59,538 nt of DNA from UBA1163 sp049513055. Its GTDB lineage: Bacteria > Desulfobacterota > BSN033 > UBA1163. The stretch is from assembly GCA_049513055.1 (NCBI GenBank), contig JBEKWN010000017.1, forward strand, positions 1 to 59,538. Direction: 5' to 3'. The notes under the pieces were generated by a model that searched no databases, had not been told where the DNA came from, and worked only from the letters and a program-made list of their open reading frames with translations. Numbering within the stretch: position 1 is the first letter of the stretch; the number at the start of each line of letters is the position of its first letter. Below are positions 34,055 to 42,568 of the stretch, one piece after another. The position numbers were made by a program, and so were the translations under genes.

Positions 34055-35305
34055 TTATGGATTATGATATGGAGCTAAGGATTTATGTGGAAAATCTTTT
34101 GTTGCTTCACCTACACCATAAAGTCTTGGTTTTAAGTAAGATACTCCTTCCCAACTGATTCTCTCTTCAGAAGTTAAGGAAATTATGTTATCAGCCCAGA
34201 ATACATGTCTTTTGGATGGACTGTGATATAGGTGAAGAGTGATTGTATATAAGCCTCTTAATAGATTCAGTTGAAATTCCAAAATGCCACTTTTTTCTAA
34301 AAAAGAATTAGTTGTATCACCTTCATCTTTTAGCAGTGAAAGTGGTAAATCGTAACTACAAAGTAAAGAGCCATCTGTACTCTTACGAATTAAGAAGCCA
34401 AGCAAGTATTCATTTAGAGGTCTGTTGGTTCTAATATTAAATTTAAGAATAACCCTTTCTCCAGCTTTGAATACATTACTTTTCTCCCCAAGGGAATTAA
34501 GGCAAGTAACATCGGTTATGCTACACTCACTTAAGGAATCCGTAGTTATACCCTTGGGAAATAGGTATTCGCTTAGAACCGTTTCAACGCTTCCTTCTTT
34601 GCTGATTTTCCCAATTCTCAAAAGAATAGCTCTTTTACAAAGAAGCTGAATTGATTGGAGATTATGAGAAACAAAAACAATTGGAATTCCTTCCTCTTTT
34701 AGGGATAGCATTTTATTTATGCATTTTTCTTGGAATTGTAAATCACCTACGCTCAATACTTCATCCACCAAGAGGATATCCGGGTTTACATGAGCGGCTA
34801 CAGAAAATCCAAGTCTTGCATACATTCCGGATGAGTATCGTTTCACTGGTGTGTCAATAAACTCTTGTACGCCTGAAAAATCAACAATTTCGTCAAACTT
34901 CTTATCTATTTCACTTTTTTTCATTCCAAGGATAGCACCATTGAGATAAATGTTTTCTCTACCCGTTAAATCAGGATGAAAACCTGCTCCCACTTCGATA
35001 AGGGCGCTTAGTCGACCATTTACCTTAATCTCCCCCTTATTGGGCCTCATGATGCCACTGAGAAGCTTCAGTATAGTGCTCTTGCCTGCTCCATTCGGTC
35101 CAATAACCCCAAGCGCCTCTCCGCGTCTAACCTGAAAAGAAACCCCTTGTAATGCCCAAAATTCTTGTTCCTCTAACTCTCCACGCTGATTTCCTAAAAA
35201 GAGTCTTTTCGTCATCGCAGGGATCAAATCTCTGAGGGAATGAAACTTTTCTCCCCGCTTAAATTTCTTCCAGACATCGTTGAATTCTAAAGCAATGTCA
35301 GACAT
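34055..35305 (-). CDS. wzt: Wzt-type ABC transporter ATPase with C-terminal glycan-binding domain
   Basis: A 416-residue ATPase of a polysaccharide ABC-2 exporter. Walker A is GPNGAGKST (69-77), the signature is RYSSGM (156-161) and Walker B is ILLVDEVLSVGD (177-188). The N-terminal about 245 residues are the nucleotide-binding domain. The rest (VFKAGERVILKFNI onwards, ending in a beta-rich part) is the carbohydrate-recognition domain of Wzt proteins, which reads the capped chain end. It pairs with the Wzm permease, but the two genes are separated by a truncated Wzt copy and three cargo genes, which is unusual. Confidence 0.92.
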   Translation of the reverse strand: MSDIALEFNDVWKKFKRGEKFHSLRDLIPAMTKRLFLGNQRGELEEQEFWALQGVSFQVRRGEALGVIGPNGAGKSTILKLLSGIMRPNKGEIKVNGRLSALIEVGAGFHPDLTGRENIYLNGAILGMKKSEIDKKFDEIVDFSGVQEFIDTPVKRYSSGMYARLGFSVAAHVNPDILLVDEVLSVGDLQFQEKCINKMLSLKEEGIPIVFVSHNLQSIQLLCKRAILLRIGKISKEGSVETVLSEYLFPKGITTDSLSECSITDVTCLNSLGEKSNVFKAGERVILKFNIRTNRPLNEYLLGFLIRKSTDGSLLCSYDLPLSLLKDEGDTTNSFLEKSGILEFQLNLLRGLYTITLHLYHSPSKRHVFWADNIISLTSEERISWEGVSYLKPRLYGVGEATKDFPHKSLAPYHNP

Positions 35306-35325
35306 ACACTATTCCTATTTCGAAT

Positions 35326-36270
35326 TTAAGATTTTGAACTGCGAATTTTTGTGTCAAAAGTTTTTAAAGTATTTTCCTTATATTGATAAATCTTTCCTTT
35401 TATTCTCCAGTACTCTATCGCCATTTCTATAGATCTTTCTTTCTTAAAAAAATAAATCATTCTCTTTACATAAGTCTCCATCAATGCTCGCACTAAAAAT
35501 CTTGGAACTCCTAATAGCAAAGGCACTCGAACCCGTCCAGAATTCCAAACTTCCGTTCTTCCATTGATAAATGCTCTTCTACATAGCCACTCACGTTCTA
35601 ACTGTTCCGATCGAATTTGATGGTATACTATACTTTTCGGAATAAAAACAGCTTCTATACCTTCTTTTTCAAGTCGGGTTGTTAACTCGGTCTCATCACC
35701 AGTTATATAATTATCTCCGTTGGGACCAACACATGGATTAAATCTCCATCCTTGATGAAATATGGAAGTCCGAATTCCCATATTCGGCCCCCATACATTC
35801 TTAGCCTCATATGGTCCCTCATCTATCTTCCAGTCTCCAACGACATAGGCGCCCTTAAAAAAAGAGGTTTTTTCTGATATCAAGATTTTCTTCCCCTCTG
35901 GAAATTTGGGCAAGATTTTTCCACCAAAAACTGAATAATCTGGCCAACGTTTTGAGCCCTCCCACATTTCTTTCAGCCAATTACGATCAGCAATAACATC
36001 GTCATCAGTAAAAACGAATAGTATCCCCTTAGCAACTTCAATGGCTTTATTAACTGCATTACTTTTACCTCTTTTGCTTTCTAATAAATATTTAATTGGT
36101 AATTTATTTCGATAATTATTAACGACCTCTCGTGTTTTAATATCATATACATTATCAATAACCAAGACCTCCCATTTAAGTGTATGAGTATCTAACGAAC
36201 AGAAACTTTCTAAAGTCCGGTTTAAAATCTCAGGGCGATGATAAGTAGCTAATATTACCGAAATATCCAT
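35326..36270 (-). CDS. Family 2 glycosyltransferase
   Basis: A 314-residue GT2 enzyme with ISVILATYHRPEILNRTLES, KWEVLVIDNVYDIKTREVVN, the metal motif LFVFTDDDVIADRNWLKEMW and DNYITGDETELTTRLEKEGI. The C-terminal 80 residues are basic and amphipathic (KRMIYFFKKERSIEMAIEYW), probably membrane-associating. It lies 20 bases ahead of Wzt and 70 bases after the pyruvyltransferase, as part of the cargo inserted between the two Wzt copies. Confidence 0.87.
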   Translation of the reverse strand: MDISVILATYHRPEILNRTLESFCSLDTHTLKWEVLVIDNVYDIKTREVVNNYRNKLPIKYLLESKRGKSNAVNKAIEVAKGILFVFTDDDVIADRNWLKEMWEGSKRWPDYSVFGGKILPKFPEGKKILISEKTSFFKGAYVVGDWKIDEGPYEAKNVWGPNMGIRTSIFHQGWRFNPCVGPNGDNYITGDETELTTRLEKEGIEAVFIPKSIVYHQIRSEQLEREWLCRRAFINGRTEVWNSGRVRVPLLLGVPRFLVRALMETYVKRMIYFFKKERSIEMAIEYWRIKGKIYQYKENTLKTFDTKIRSSKS

Positions 36271-36340
36271 ATTCGCCTTGTTTTTTGAAGTACTCTCACA
36301 GGCCCATTAATATGTTTTTATCCATCAGCTCTATTGCTTG

Positions 36341-37651
36341 TTAAATCAAAGTCCCGTAAACATCGCATTTAGCCAAAGAAGACATTTTGTCTATAATTTT
36401 CTTCTTTTCAGATTGATATGATGACAATAGCTTATCGAGTGCTAAATTTACTTTATCATCATCAAGACCTCCTCTCACATCGAAATGATATTCCGACTGT
36501 CCAAAAGTATCTAATAACTCCCGATACTTTGTAGCCCATCCGATTACTAATACTGGTATTCCATTCTTGTACGCGTGTATTATGGAATGGTACCTGGAAG
36601 CCACTATGAGGTCGAATTGTTTTACAACCCTTTCTAATTCAATAGCATTTAAATCATCCGGTATTAATTCCAAAACTCCATTATCTGGATAATACTGTTT
36701 CATTTTTTTGCATATATCTATGTCTTCAAAAGAATGTCGTAATATATATATTTTTTTCCCAGCATTAATTAATTTATCTATAATTGAAATATAAGTGGAA
36801 TATAATTTCCCCGCTTCTATGCGCTCAATAACTTTTGTATTTGGAATTATAGCCACTGAATTGGATTCTATTTTTATATTTTTTAAGTATGGTTTTTTTA
36901 TATATATATTTGATAGATCATATTCCTGACCTTGCAAAACAATATCATAAGCTCTTTCAATGTTATTTTTTGTAAATTTATATAAGCTTGATAGGCCTTC
37001 TTTTTCCCTGCAAAATATTTTATTTGGATATTTTAAATACGATTTCATTAAAAAATTCAGTGGCAATTTATCGATAAACCTATAATTAAATGGACCTATA
37101 GATTGAGGGAAGATATAATAAGGAACAGAATATTTCTTTGCAACCGCTATATTTAATAAATAATCAATCGATTTCAACCATCCCCATGCCGATCCTAATG
37201 CGTAACCACTTACGTCAATAAAATATTCTGCGTCTTTAATAATCTTTTCTAATGAGTCTTGCAAACATTTCTGATTTTTTTTACGAAAAATTCTCAGATA
37301 ATTCAAAAGCGATAATTTTGTTTCCAAATTCCAAGGCATGATTGTGAAGGAGTAAATAGCCTTTTCTTCATCTTTTCTAAAAAAATCGCGGTTAGAAAAT
37401 AAGAATATATTACTGTGGGGCTTGATTCTTTTCATTCGGTCGATAACTGTGAACGTCATTGCCTGGGCGCCTTTATTAAATAACTCTCCCCCTACAATAA
37501 TAATATTGTTCTTTTGTGCAATTTCTTTTGAAGAAGGTTTTTTAAGGCAATAAAAAATACAAGTATTTTCAAAAATAACTATGGAAAGCCTTACCTGTAA
37601 AATGACCGATTCTATCTTATTAATAATTGTTTGTTTTATTTTTGATAACAA
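36341..37651 (-). CDS. Polysaccharide pyruvyl transferase-family protein
   Basis: A 436-residue member of the polysaccharide pyruvyl transferase family: NIIIVGGELFNKGAQAMTFT near residue 50, YFIDVSGYALGSAWGWLKSI and, in the C-terminal half, VASRYHSIIHAYKNGIPVLV with IGWATKYRELL. The family transfers pyruvate from phosphoenolpyruvate onto sugars, giving acidic ketals. The start is TTG at 37651 with AGGAGGGG seven bases upstream, and it begins immediately after the stop of the radical SAM gene. The chain would gain negative charge; the sugar acceptor is unknown. Confidence 0.83.
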   Translation of the reverse strand: MLSKIKQTIINKIESVILQVRLSIVIFENTCIFYCLKKPSSKEIAQKNNIIIVGGELFNKGAQAMTFTVIDRMKRIKPHSNIFLFSNRDFFRKDEEKAIYSFTIMPWNLETKLSLLNYLRIFRKKNQKCLQDSLEKIIKDAEYFIDVSGYALGSAWGWLKSIDYLLNIAVAKKYSVPYYIFPQSIGPFNYRFIDKLPLNFLMKSYLKYPNKIFCREKEGLSSLYKFTKNNIERAYDIVLQGQEYDLSNIYIKKPYLKNIKIESNSVAIIPNTKVIERIEAGKLYSTYISIIDKLINAGKKIYILRHSFEDIDICKKMKQYYPDNGVLELIPDDLNAIELERVVKQFDLIVASRYHSIIHAYKNGIPVLVIGWATKYRELLDTFGQSEYHFDVRGGLDDDKVNLALDKLLSSYQSEKKKIIDKMSSLAKCDVYGTLI

Positions 37652-38665
37652 TCATTCCCCTCCTGTAAGACGGACTGAAAGGGGTTTATATTTATCGCCA
37701 TAAATTTCCTTATTTTCCACTAAAACATGCCTATAACCGATATAAGGACAGGTGCAGAAATCAGAAGTACATAACGCTGGTTTTTCGAATAGCCTTATTG
37801 TCCCCTCGAATAAATTACCAAAATAATGATCATCATTATAGCATCGATAGGCCTCACCTGTCGGCGTCATGCGCACAAATGTTTTTCCAGCCATACAATA
37901 TTTTCCCGTAAAAGACGGGAACCCATCGATAAAGGATGCATCAAGGTATATATCGGAAAGTCGCCCTTCCCATAAGTCTTCTTTATGGTCTATATTGAAA
38001 TTTCCATCTTCCTGGCTCTGCTTTATATATGGAATAATTTTTTCTTTTTGTCTGGTAGAATATGCTTCAGGATAGGTTAATATAAAATAAGGTTTGAACC
38101 TCCTAAGAAAAGGAAAATTAATTATATTAGGATTGAACCTGTTATAAGATCCTCTAAATAATTTTGGCCTTAATATTAATCCTTTTGATTTAAAAAATTC
38201 ATAATCTCTTCTAAATCTATTGATTAAATTTGGATATAAAACATATGAGGCAAATACATAAAATCCTTTACTTTCTAAGTATTTATATTTTTTAATAAAA
38301 TCGTCAACTAAGTTTAACCTTTCCCTTTCGATAATATGGAAGCTGCAATGAACACATCTCACTTTCTCCGGATCGATGAGTTCGGCAAACCGATAAACGT
38401 CATGATGGGCTATGTTTGAATTGATGCTTATAATATGGTCTTCAGTAAGTTTCTGACACAGTTCCACAAAATTGGGGGATAAAAAAGGTTCGCCTCCTGT
38501 TATGTAAATTAACCACCTCAAGCCTGTTTTCTTAAAACCATCAACAATTTTATTGACATCCCGTACGCCAATGAATTCATTTTTTTTGCTCCCAGGATAA
38601 CAGTAAACACAGTTGAAATTGCAGCAGTCATTTATGAGCCAGTTAATTTCTACTATTTGTTCCAT
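37652..38665 (-). CDS. Radical SAM protein, SPASM-like
   Basis: A 337-residue radical SAM enzyme. The cluster motif is NDCCNFNCVYCYPG (Cys15, Cys19, Cys22), then LRWLIYITGGEPFLSPNFVE. The C-terminal region has GKYCMAGKTFVRMTPTGEAY then RCYNDDHYFGNL, and CTSDFCTCPYIGY, which look like auxiliary-cluster cysteines. It directly precedes and abuts the pyruvyltransferase gene, suggesting they act on the same residue. The reaction is unknown. It is a second radical SAM protein in the window, only distantly like the one at 387-1508. Confidence 0.83.
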   Translation of the reverse strand: MEQIVEINWLINDCCNFNCVYCYPGSKKNEFIGVRDVNKIVDGFKKTGLRWLIYITGGEPFLSPNFVELCQKLTEDHIISINSNIAHHDVYRFAELIDPEKVRCVHCSFHIIERERLNLVDDFIKKYKYLESKGFYVFASYVLYPNLINRFRRDYEFFKSKGLILRPKLFRGSYNRFNPNIINFPFLRRFKPYFILTYPEAYSTRQKEKIIPYIKQSQEDGNFNIDHKEDLWEGRLSDIYLDASFIDGFPSFTGKYCMAGKTFVRMTPTGEAYRCYNDDHYFGNLFEGTIRLFEKPALCTSDFCTCPYIGYRHVLVENKEIYGDKYKPLSVRLTGGE

Positions 38666-38789
38666 GTTTTGCTATCCCAAAGTCTAAAAAATAAGATATT
38701 ACATTTTATTAGTATCAAGTATTCTTCAGGCAATTATATTTCTGAGTTCATTTTCCAAAATAAGGGGTGTAATTTGGTTGGGGAATCGT

Positions 38790-39140
38790 TTAGATGCCAG
38801 TTAAATCAGGCTGAAAACCTGCTCCTACTTCAATAAGGACGCTTAGTCTCCCGTTTACTTTGATCTCTCCCCTATTTGGCCCCAGAATCCCGCTGAGGAG
38901 CTTCAATATTGTACTCTTACCTGCTCCATTCGGACAGATTATGGCAAGTGCTTCTCCCCTTTTGACTTCGAAATAGACATCCTTGATAGCCCAGAACTCT
39001 CCTGCCTCCAACTCTTCATGGAAATTTCTTGAAAAGACTCTTTTGACAATGGTAGGGATTGCATCCCTTAAGAAATTATACTTTTCTCCCCGCTTAAATT
39101 TCTTCCAGACGTGGTTGAATTCTAAAGCAGTGTCATTCAT
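38790..39140 (-). pseudogene. Truncated Wzt ATPase (N-terminal 116 residues)
   Basis: 116 codons align without gaps to residues 1-115 of the intact Wzt at 34055-35305: VWKKFKRGEK, EFWAIKDVYFEVKRGEALA, STILKLLSGI, VNGRLSVLIEVGAGF. It then stops at PDLTGI where the intact gene continues RENIYLNG. It has Walker A but no signature or Walker B, and the first Walker A glycine is Cys (CPNGAGKST). The DNA is only about three-quarters identical to the intact copy by eye, so this is an old paralogue rather than a fresh duplication. Confidence 0.8.
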
Positions 39141-39142
39141 AG

Positions 39143-39235
39143 CGTATAGCCTTTAGCGTTTAGAGATTAGCGTATAGCGAATTGTCTATAGCGATTAGTG
39201 TTTAGCGAATAACGAATAGTCTTTAGCGATTAGAA
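39143..39235. repeat. 7-bp short tandem repeat tract
   Basis: Degenerate units TTAGCGT, TTAGCGA, ATAGCGA and ATAGTCT repeat with a seven-base period. The tract spans the gap before the truncated Wzt and runs into the 3' end of the four-helix-bundle gene. A similar tract with units also on the opposite strand lies on the other side of that gene (39597-39655). Confidence 0.7.
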
Positions 39236-39588
39236 ATAGTTAGCTTTTTAATGTAAGTTTTTAAAAGTTTTATAACCTCTTGATTCAGCATAAAAACTTC
39301 GTTAAATGACCTGTCGTCACAGAAACCTAAATCCTTACTCAATGAAAGCTGAGTTTCTAATTCTGCAGCAGATCCTAATGCAATTTTTATAAATTGGATG
39401 TACTCTTTAGAACCCCGCATGTATCCTTCAGCAATATTACTTGGTATAGAAATAGATGATCTTCTTATTTGAGTAGTAAGACTGTATATTTCTTCCTTTG
39501 GGAAGGAAATTGTAATTTCATAAACCTTTTTTACAACTTCATAAGATTTTCTATACGCTTCCAATTCTTTGTAACTCATTACTTTCAT
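39223..39588 (-). CDS. Four-helix-bundle protein (23S rRNA intervening-sequence type)
   Basis: A 121-residue all-helical protein of the family first seen in 23S rRNA intervening sequences. It has YKELEAYRKSYEVVKKVYEI, FPKEEIYSLTTQIRRSSISI with PSNIAEGYMRGS, and EYIQFIKIALGSAAELETQL. The family is widespread and its function unclear; relatives assist diversity-generating retroelements. No rRNA or reverse transcriptase is nearby. The gene separates the Wzm permease from the truncated Wzt and is bracketed by 7-bp repeat tracts, as if it were a small inserted unit. Confidence 0.85.
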   Translation of the reverse strand: MKVMSYKELEAYRKSYEVVKKVYEITISFPKEEIYSLTTQIRRSSISIPSNIAEGYMRGSKEYIQFIKIALGSAAELETQLSLSKDLGFCDDRSFNEVFMLNQEVIKLLKTYIKKLTISNR

Positions 39589-39596
39589 ATCAGCAT

Positions 39597-39655
39597 TTAG
39601 CGGTTAGCGTATAGTTTCTATTCTCTATCCGCTACTCGCTATCCGCTATATATTT
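39597..39655. repeat. 7-bp repeat tract, second side of the four-helix gene
   Basis: TTAGCGGTTAGCGTATAG is followed by TATCCGCTACTCGCTATCCG, i.e. the same unit first on one strand and then on the other, giving an inverted arrangement relative to 39143-39235. It reaches into the last codons of the Wzm gene. Confidence 0.6.
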
Positions 39656-40431
39656 TCCGCAAAGGCAAACTCTGTTTTATGGAATATATTCCATGCAATG
39701 AGCAGTCCCCCTACCGCCCACAGGGCACTATAACCGAGCCAGAACATATTCGGTGGACGTTGAAGGACAACCACGGAATTGATAGATTCGAGGATGCTTC
39801 CAACAGGGTTTGAAAGTAGCACTGGCGCCCATTTGCCAAACATTTCCACTTCGTAAAAAACTGGAGTGAAAAAGATGCCGAATGTCAAAATGACTTCCAC
39901 AATGTATTTGACATCTCTGAAAAAAAGGTTGGCACAGGCAAGAAGCATTCCAACCCAGGTTGTCAAGAGAATAAGAATGATCAATAATACCGGTAGCCAG
40001 AGCAAGTAGACGCTCGCCCCAATACCTGCAATTGCCAGGATGATAATAAGAAGAATAGAGGCTACTGCAAAATCGAAGAAATTGGCCGCAACAGAAGTAA
40101 GCGGAAAAACTTCCCTCGGGAAATATATCTTAGTAACCAAATTAATATTACCCACAAGGCTATTGGTGGCAAACCGAATCGAGGATACAAAAAAAGCCCA
40201 TGGGATAGACTTTACCGAAACCGAGGCTAATTGAGTCAAATCCATTGGTTTTCCTGAAAGCATGGAAAAGGCTTTCTTAACCATAATCCCTGCTGCCACA
40301 ATCATCATCGGCATAAAAATCGCCCACAAAAAACCCATGACCGATTGTTTGTACTTAATTTTGATATCCCGCCAGGTAAGCATGTAGAGCAGATGGCGAT
40401 ACTGGATCAGCTCTTGAATCATTTCTTTCAT
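39646..40431 (-). CDS. wzm: Wzm-type ABC-2 polysaccharide export permease
   Basis: A 261-residue inner-membrane permease with about six hydrophobic segments. It has YRHLLYMLTWRDIKIKYKQS and VMGFLWAIFMPMMIVAAG at the N-terminus, NLVTKIYFPREVFPL in the centre and FFTPVFYEVEMFG, all typical of Wzm/RfbD. It exports a finished, lipid-linked glycan to the periplasm with Wzt. The last codons (FAENI) reach into the 7-bp repeat tract. Its natural partner lies 4.3 kb downstream rather than next door. Confidence 0.9.
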   Translation of the reverse strand: MKEMIQELIQYRHLLYMLTWRDIKIKYKQSVMGFLWAIFMPMMIVAAGIMVKKAFSMLSGKPMDLTQLASVSVKSIPWAFFVSSIRFATNSLVGNINLVTKIYFPREVFPLTSVAANFFDFAVASILLIIILAIAGIGASVYLLWLPVLLIILILLTTWVGMLLACANLFFRDVKYIVEVILTFGIFFTPVFYEVEMFGKWAPVLLSNPVGSILESINSVVVLQRPPNMFWLGYSALWAVGGLLIAWNIFHKTEFAFAENI

Positions 40432-40436
40432 AATAA

Positions 40437-40485
40437 TGAGTTTGTTGAGTTTATTGGGTTCTTTGGGTTTGTTGGGTTCTTTGGA
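40437..40485. repeat. 9-bp short tandem repeat array
   Basis: Five to six units of TGAGTTTAT, TGGGTTCTT and TGGGTTTGT. On the minus strand the array supplies the last residues of the deacetylase gene. Same family as 18098-18192. Confidence 0.75.
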
Positions 40486-41548
40486 ATCCCTTTTTAATCC
40501 CGTCTTTCCAGAACAATCTTACCAATTCTCCTGCTAACATCCACACAGGGGTGATTGCGCTAATCCTTTTTAAAACGAAATTGCTTTCATTTGAAGCATA
40601 GTTTGTGCCATATATTACAGAGGCAACACTTTCAAAACCAACCTCCTGACAATAGTCCTTGAGTTCTTCATTGAAATCGTCCTGTTTACCATTGGGGAAA
40701 GCGAAATGCTTAACCTTTATGCTTAGATTTTCCTCAATAATCTTCTTCGATTCTAAAATTTCCTCTTTTGCTTTCTGAATTGGCATCCGACTAAGGATAG
40801 GGTGAGTGTGACTATGGCTGCCAATGGTTATTCCATTCTTTGCCATTTTTCGCACCTCATCCCAATTTAGCATAATTCTTTCCTCGCAATCTTTACCATG
40901 ATTGCTATTTATTTCCAGGGTTTTAAAAAGTTCACACAGTATTTCTGTACGCTCAGCATCTGGCCTCTTCTTGAGCGCTTCTGTAATTTTATTACTGACT
41001 TGCTCTTTCTCTTCCTTCGTTTTTATTCGCAGTTCTTTATCCCCGAAGAGCCTATGTAGGCTGAATTGATCCTTCCTGGCCCCTAAAAGCATGAACTCAA
41101 TCTGGTCTGTCCATATTCTCTGCGATGTTCCAATAAAATCGGTAGCAAGATAAATGGTCGCAGGCACTCCATATTTTTTCAAAACTGGATAGGCTAGGGT
41201 ATAATTATCTAAATAACCGTCATCGAAAGTTATTGCGACGGATGGCCTCCTGAAACCCACCCCTGACTTCAAGCCCTGGATTACCTCATCGAGAGTCAAT
41301 ATTTGATAATTTTTCTTAAAATACGGGAGCTCTCTTTCCAGATGCTTTATGTGGTGATGCATCGCCCGTTCTTTATTATGATATTTTGAGTTATTATTTG
41401 TAATTCTATGATACAAGAGAATAATACAAGGATGCTGGTGACGCACTTTTACTAATATCTTCAGAAAGAGATCGAATAATCGCAAATAAAAAAGGGAAAA
41501 ATATAAAAATCTTTTAATGACATTTTTAACTCGGCTTCTCTTATTCAT
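40451..41548 (-). CDS. Polysaccharide deacetylase (CE4/NodB fold) with repeat-encoded tail
   Basis: A 365-residue CE4 protein: CIILLYHRITNNNSKYHN, SVAITFDDGYLDNYTLAYPV, VPATIYLATDFIGTSQRIWT, ITIGSHSHTHPILSRM and HFAFPNGKQDDFNEEL. All metal and catalytic motifs are present, with an insertion between motifs 1 and 2. The N-terminus has a hydrophobic stretch (FLYFSLFYLRLFDLFLKILV) that may anchor it. The final RTQQTQRTQ is encoded by the 9-bp tandem repeat, a sign that the array grew into the gene. It follows a GT2 gene. Confidence 0.86.
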   Translation of the reverse strand: MNKRSRVKNVIKRFLYFSLFYLRLFDLFLKILVKVRHQHPCIILLYHRITNNNSKYHNKERAMHHHIKHLERELPYFKKNYQILTLDEVIQGLKSGVGFRRPSVAITFDDGYLDNYTLAYPVLKKYGVPATIYLATDFIGTSQRIWTDQIEFMLLGARKDQFSLHRLFGDKELRIKTKEEKEQVSNKITEALKKRPDAERTEILCELFKTLEINSNHGKDCEERIMLNWDEVRKMAKNGITIGSHSHTHPILSRMPIQKAKEEILESKKIIEENLSIKVKHFAFPNGKQDDFNEELKDYCQEVGFESVASVIYGTNYASNESNFVLKRISAITPVWMLAGELVRLFWKDGIKKGFQRTQQTQRTQ

Positions 41549-41570
41549 ATTTTTGGTTACTTCGAAAACT

Positions 41571-42530
41571 TTACCTCAATACCTTCCAATAATCTAAATC
41601 CTCATCTTTTTGTATTTTTTTAAGTGCTCGGTGCGCCTTTATCCTCGCATAAATCGTTATCAAGTAATAGAACGTTACAAAGAATTTGGATTTAACGCCC
41701 TTTAAGCCAAGCCAAGCTTTTACGGTGTTCCCATTCATAGCCCCCCATTCATAATCATCTCCAAGGGATTCCTCAAATAGTTTAATTCTTACCCCTCTCT
41801 TTTTTAGATAAGAATAATATTCATGGTAACGCTGAGTAGAAATCTCCTGCCTTGTTCTCCTATTGATCTCACCACGGAGATCAGATGTGGTCTTAAAAAC
41901 AATTTGGATATTTCGGTCCTTAAGAAACCTTCCGTGGAGTCTATGGGAGACGTACATATCTTCTGCGAATTGGAACTCCGGGAAATTTATCTTTTTTAGC
42001 ACATCAAACCGAATGCCGTAGCCCATTCCCGAAATTGAATTGATCTTCAAGGATTCTCCAAATCTGTAAGTTGCCCTGTAAACCTCAGCGGTCATGTCCT
42101 TTCTCGAATTAAAGAAGACATCCGGTACACAGTCCGCCGCAATAGCGCATAACTCTCCGTTCTCCTCAAATCTTTTGACAAAGTTGATAAGGGCTTCTTT
42201 ACCAATAAACTCACAATCAGCATCCAAAAATATGACATAGGGAACCGGAACATCATTATTTGAAATTTGGTCAAAAAAACTAATGGCTTTATTAATTGCT
42301 CGGGTTTTCCCTTTCTCCGTTGTAGCCACAAGTACAACTCTATTCGGATTCTGCTGTTCGAGCCGTTGAACAATTTCTTCTGTCTTATCGCTGCAACCAT
42401 TTGCTACAACTAAAACTTTGGCTGAATACCCAAAAGGAGCATTTTGGCTTAAAACACTCTCAATTGATTTTTCTATAACTTTTTCTTCATTATGAGCTAT
42501 AATGGCAATTGGCAGTAATTTACTACTCAT
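41571..42530 (-). CDS. Family 2 glycosyltransferase
   Basis: A 319-residue GT2 enzyme: LPIAIIAHNEEKVIEKSIES, VLVVANGCSDKTEEIVQRLE, the metal motif VIFLDADCEFIG and NFPEFQFAEDMYVSHRLHGR. The C-terminus is basic with one amphipathic or weakly hydrophobic stretch (FFVTFYYLITIYARI). It adds a sugar to the lipid-linked chain. It is preceded by a FemAB/CelD-like acyltransferase and followed by a deacetylase. Confidence 0.86.
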   Translation of the reverse strand: MSSKLLPIAIIAHNEEKVIEKSIESVLSQNAPFGYSAKVLVVANGCSDKTEEIVQRLEQQNPNRVVLVATTEKGKTRAINKAISFFDQISNNDVPVPYVIFLDADCEFIGKEALINFVKRFEENGELCAIAADCVPDVFFNSRKDMTAEVYRATYRFGESLKINSISGMGYGIRFDVLKKINFPEFQFAEDMYVSHRLHGRFLKDRNIQIVFKTTSDLRGEINRRTRQEISTQRYHEYYSYLKKRGVRIKLFEESLGDDYEWGAMNGNTVKAWLGLKGVKSKFFVTFYYLITIYARIKAHRALKKIQKDEDLDYWKVLR

Positions 42531-42568
42531 ATCAGTAAGTTTGCTAACTCACGCTGCATACAGATTTA

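Noticed and set aside
39223..39588. Diversity-generating retroelement accessory gene
   Set aside because: The four-helix family includes such accessories, but no reverse transcriptase or template repeat is present in the window.
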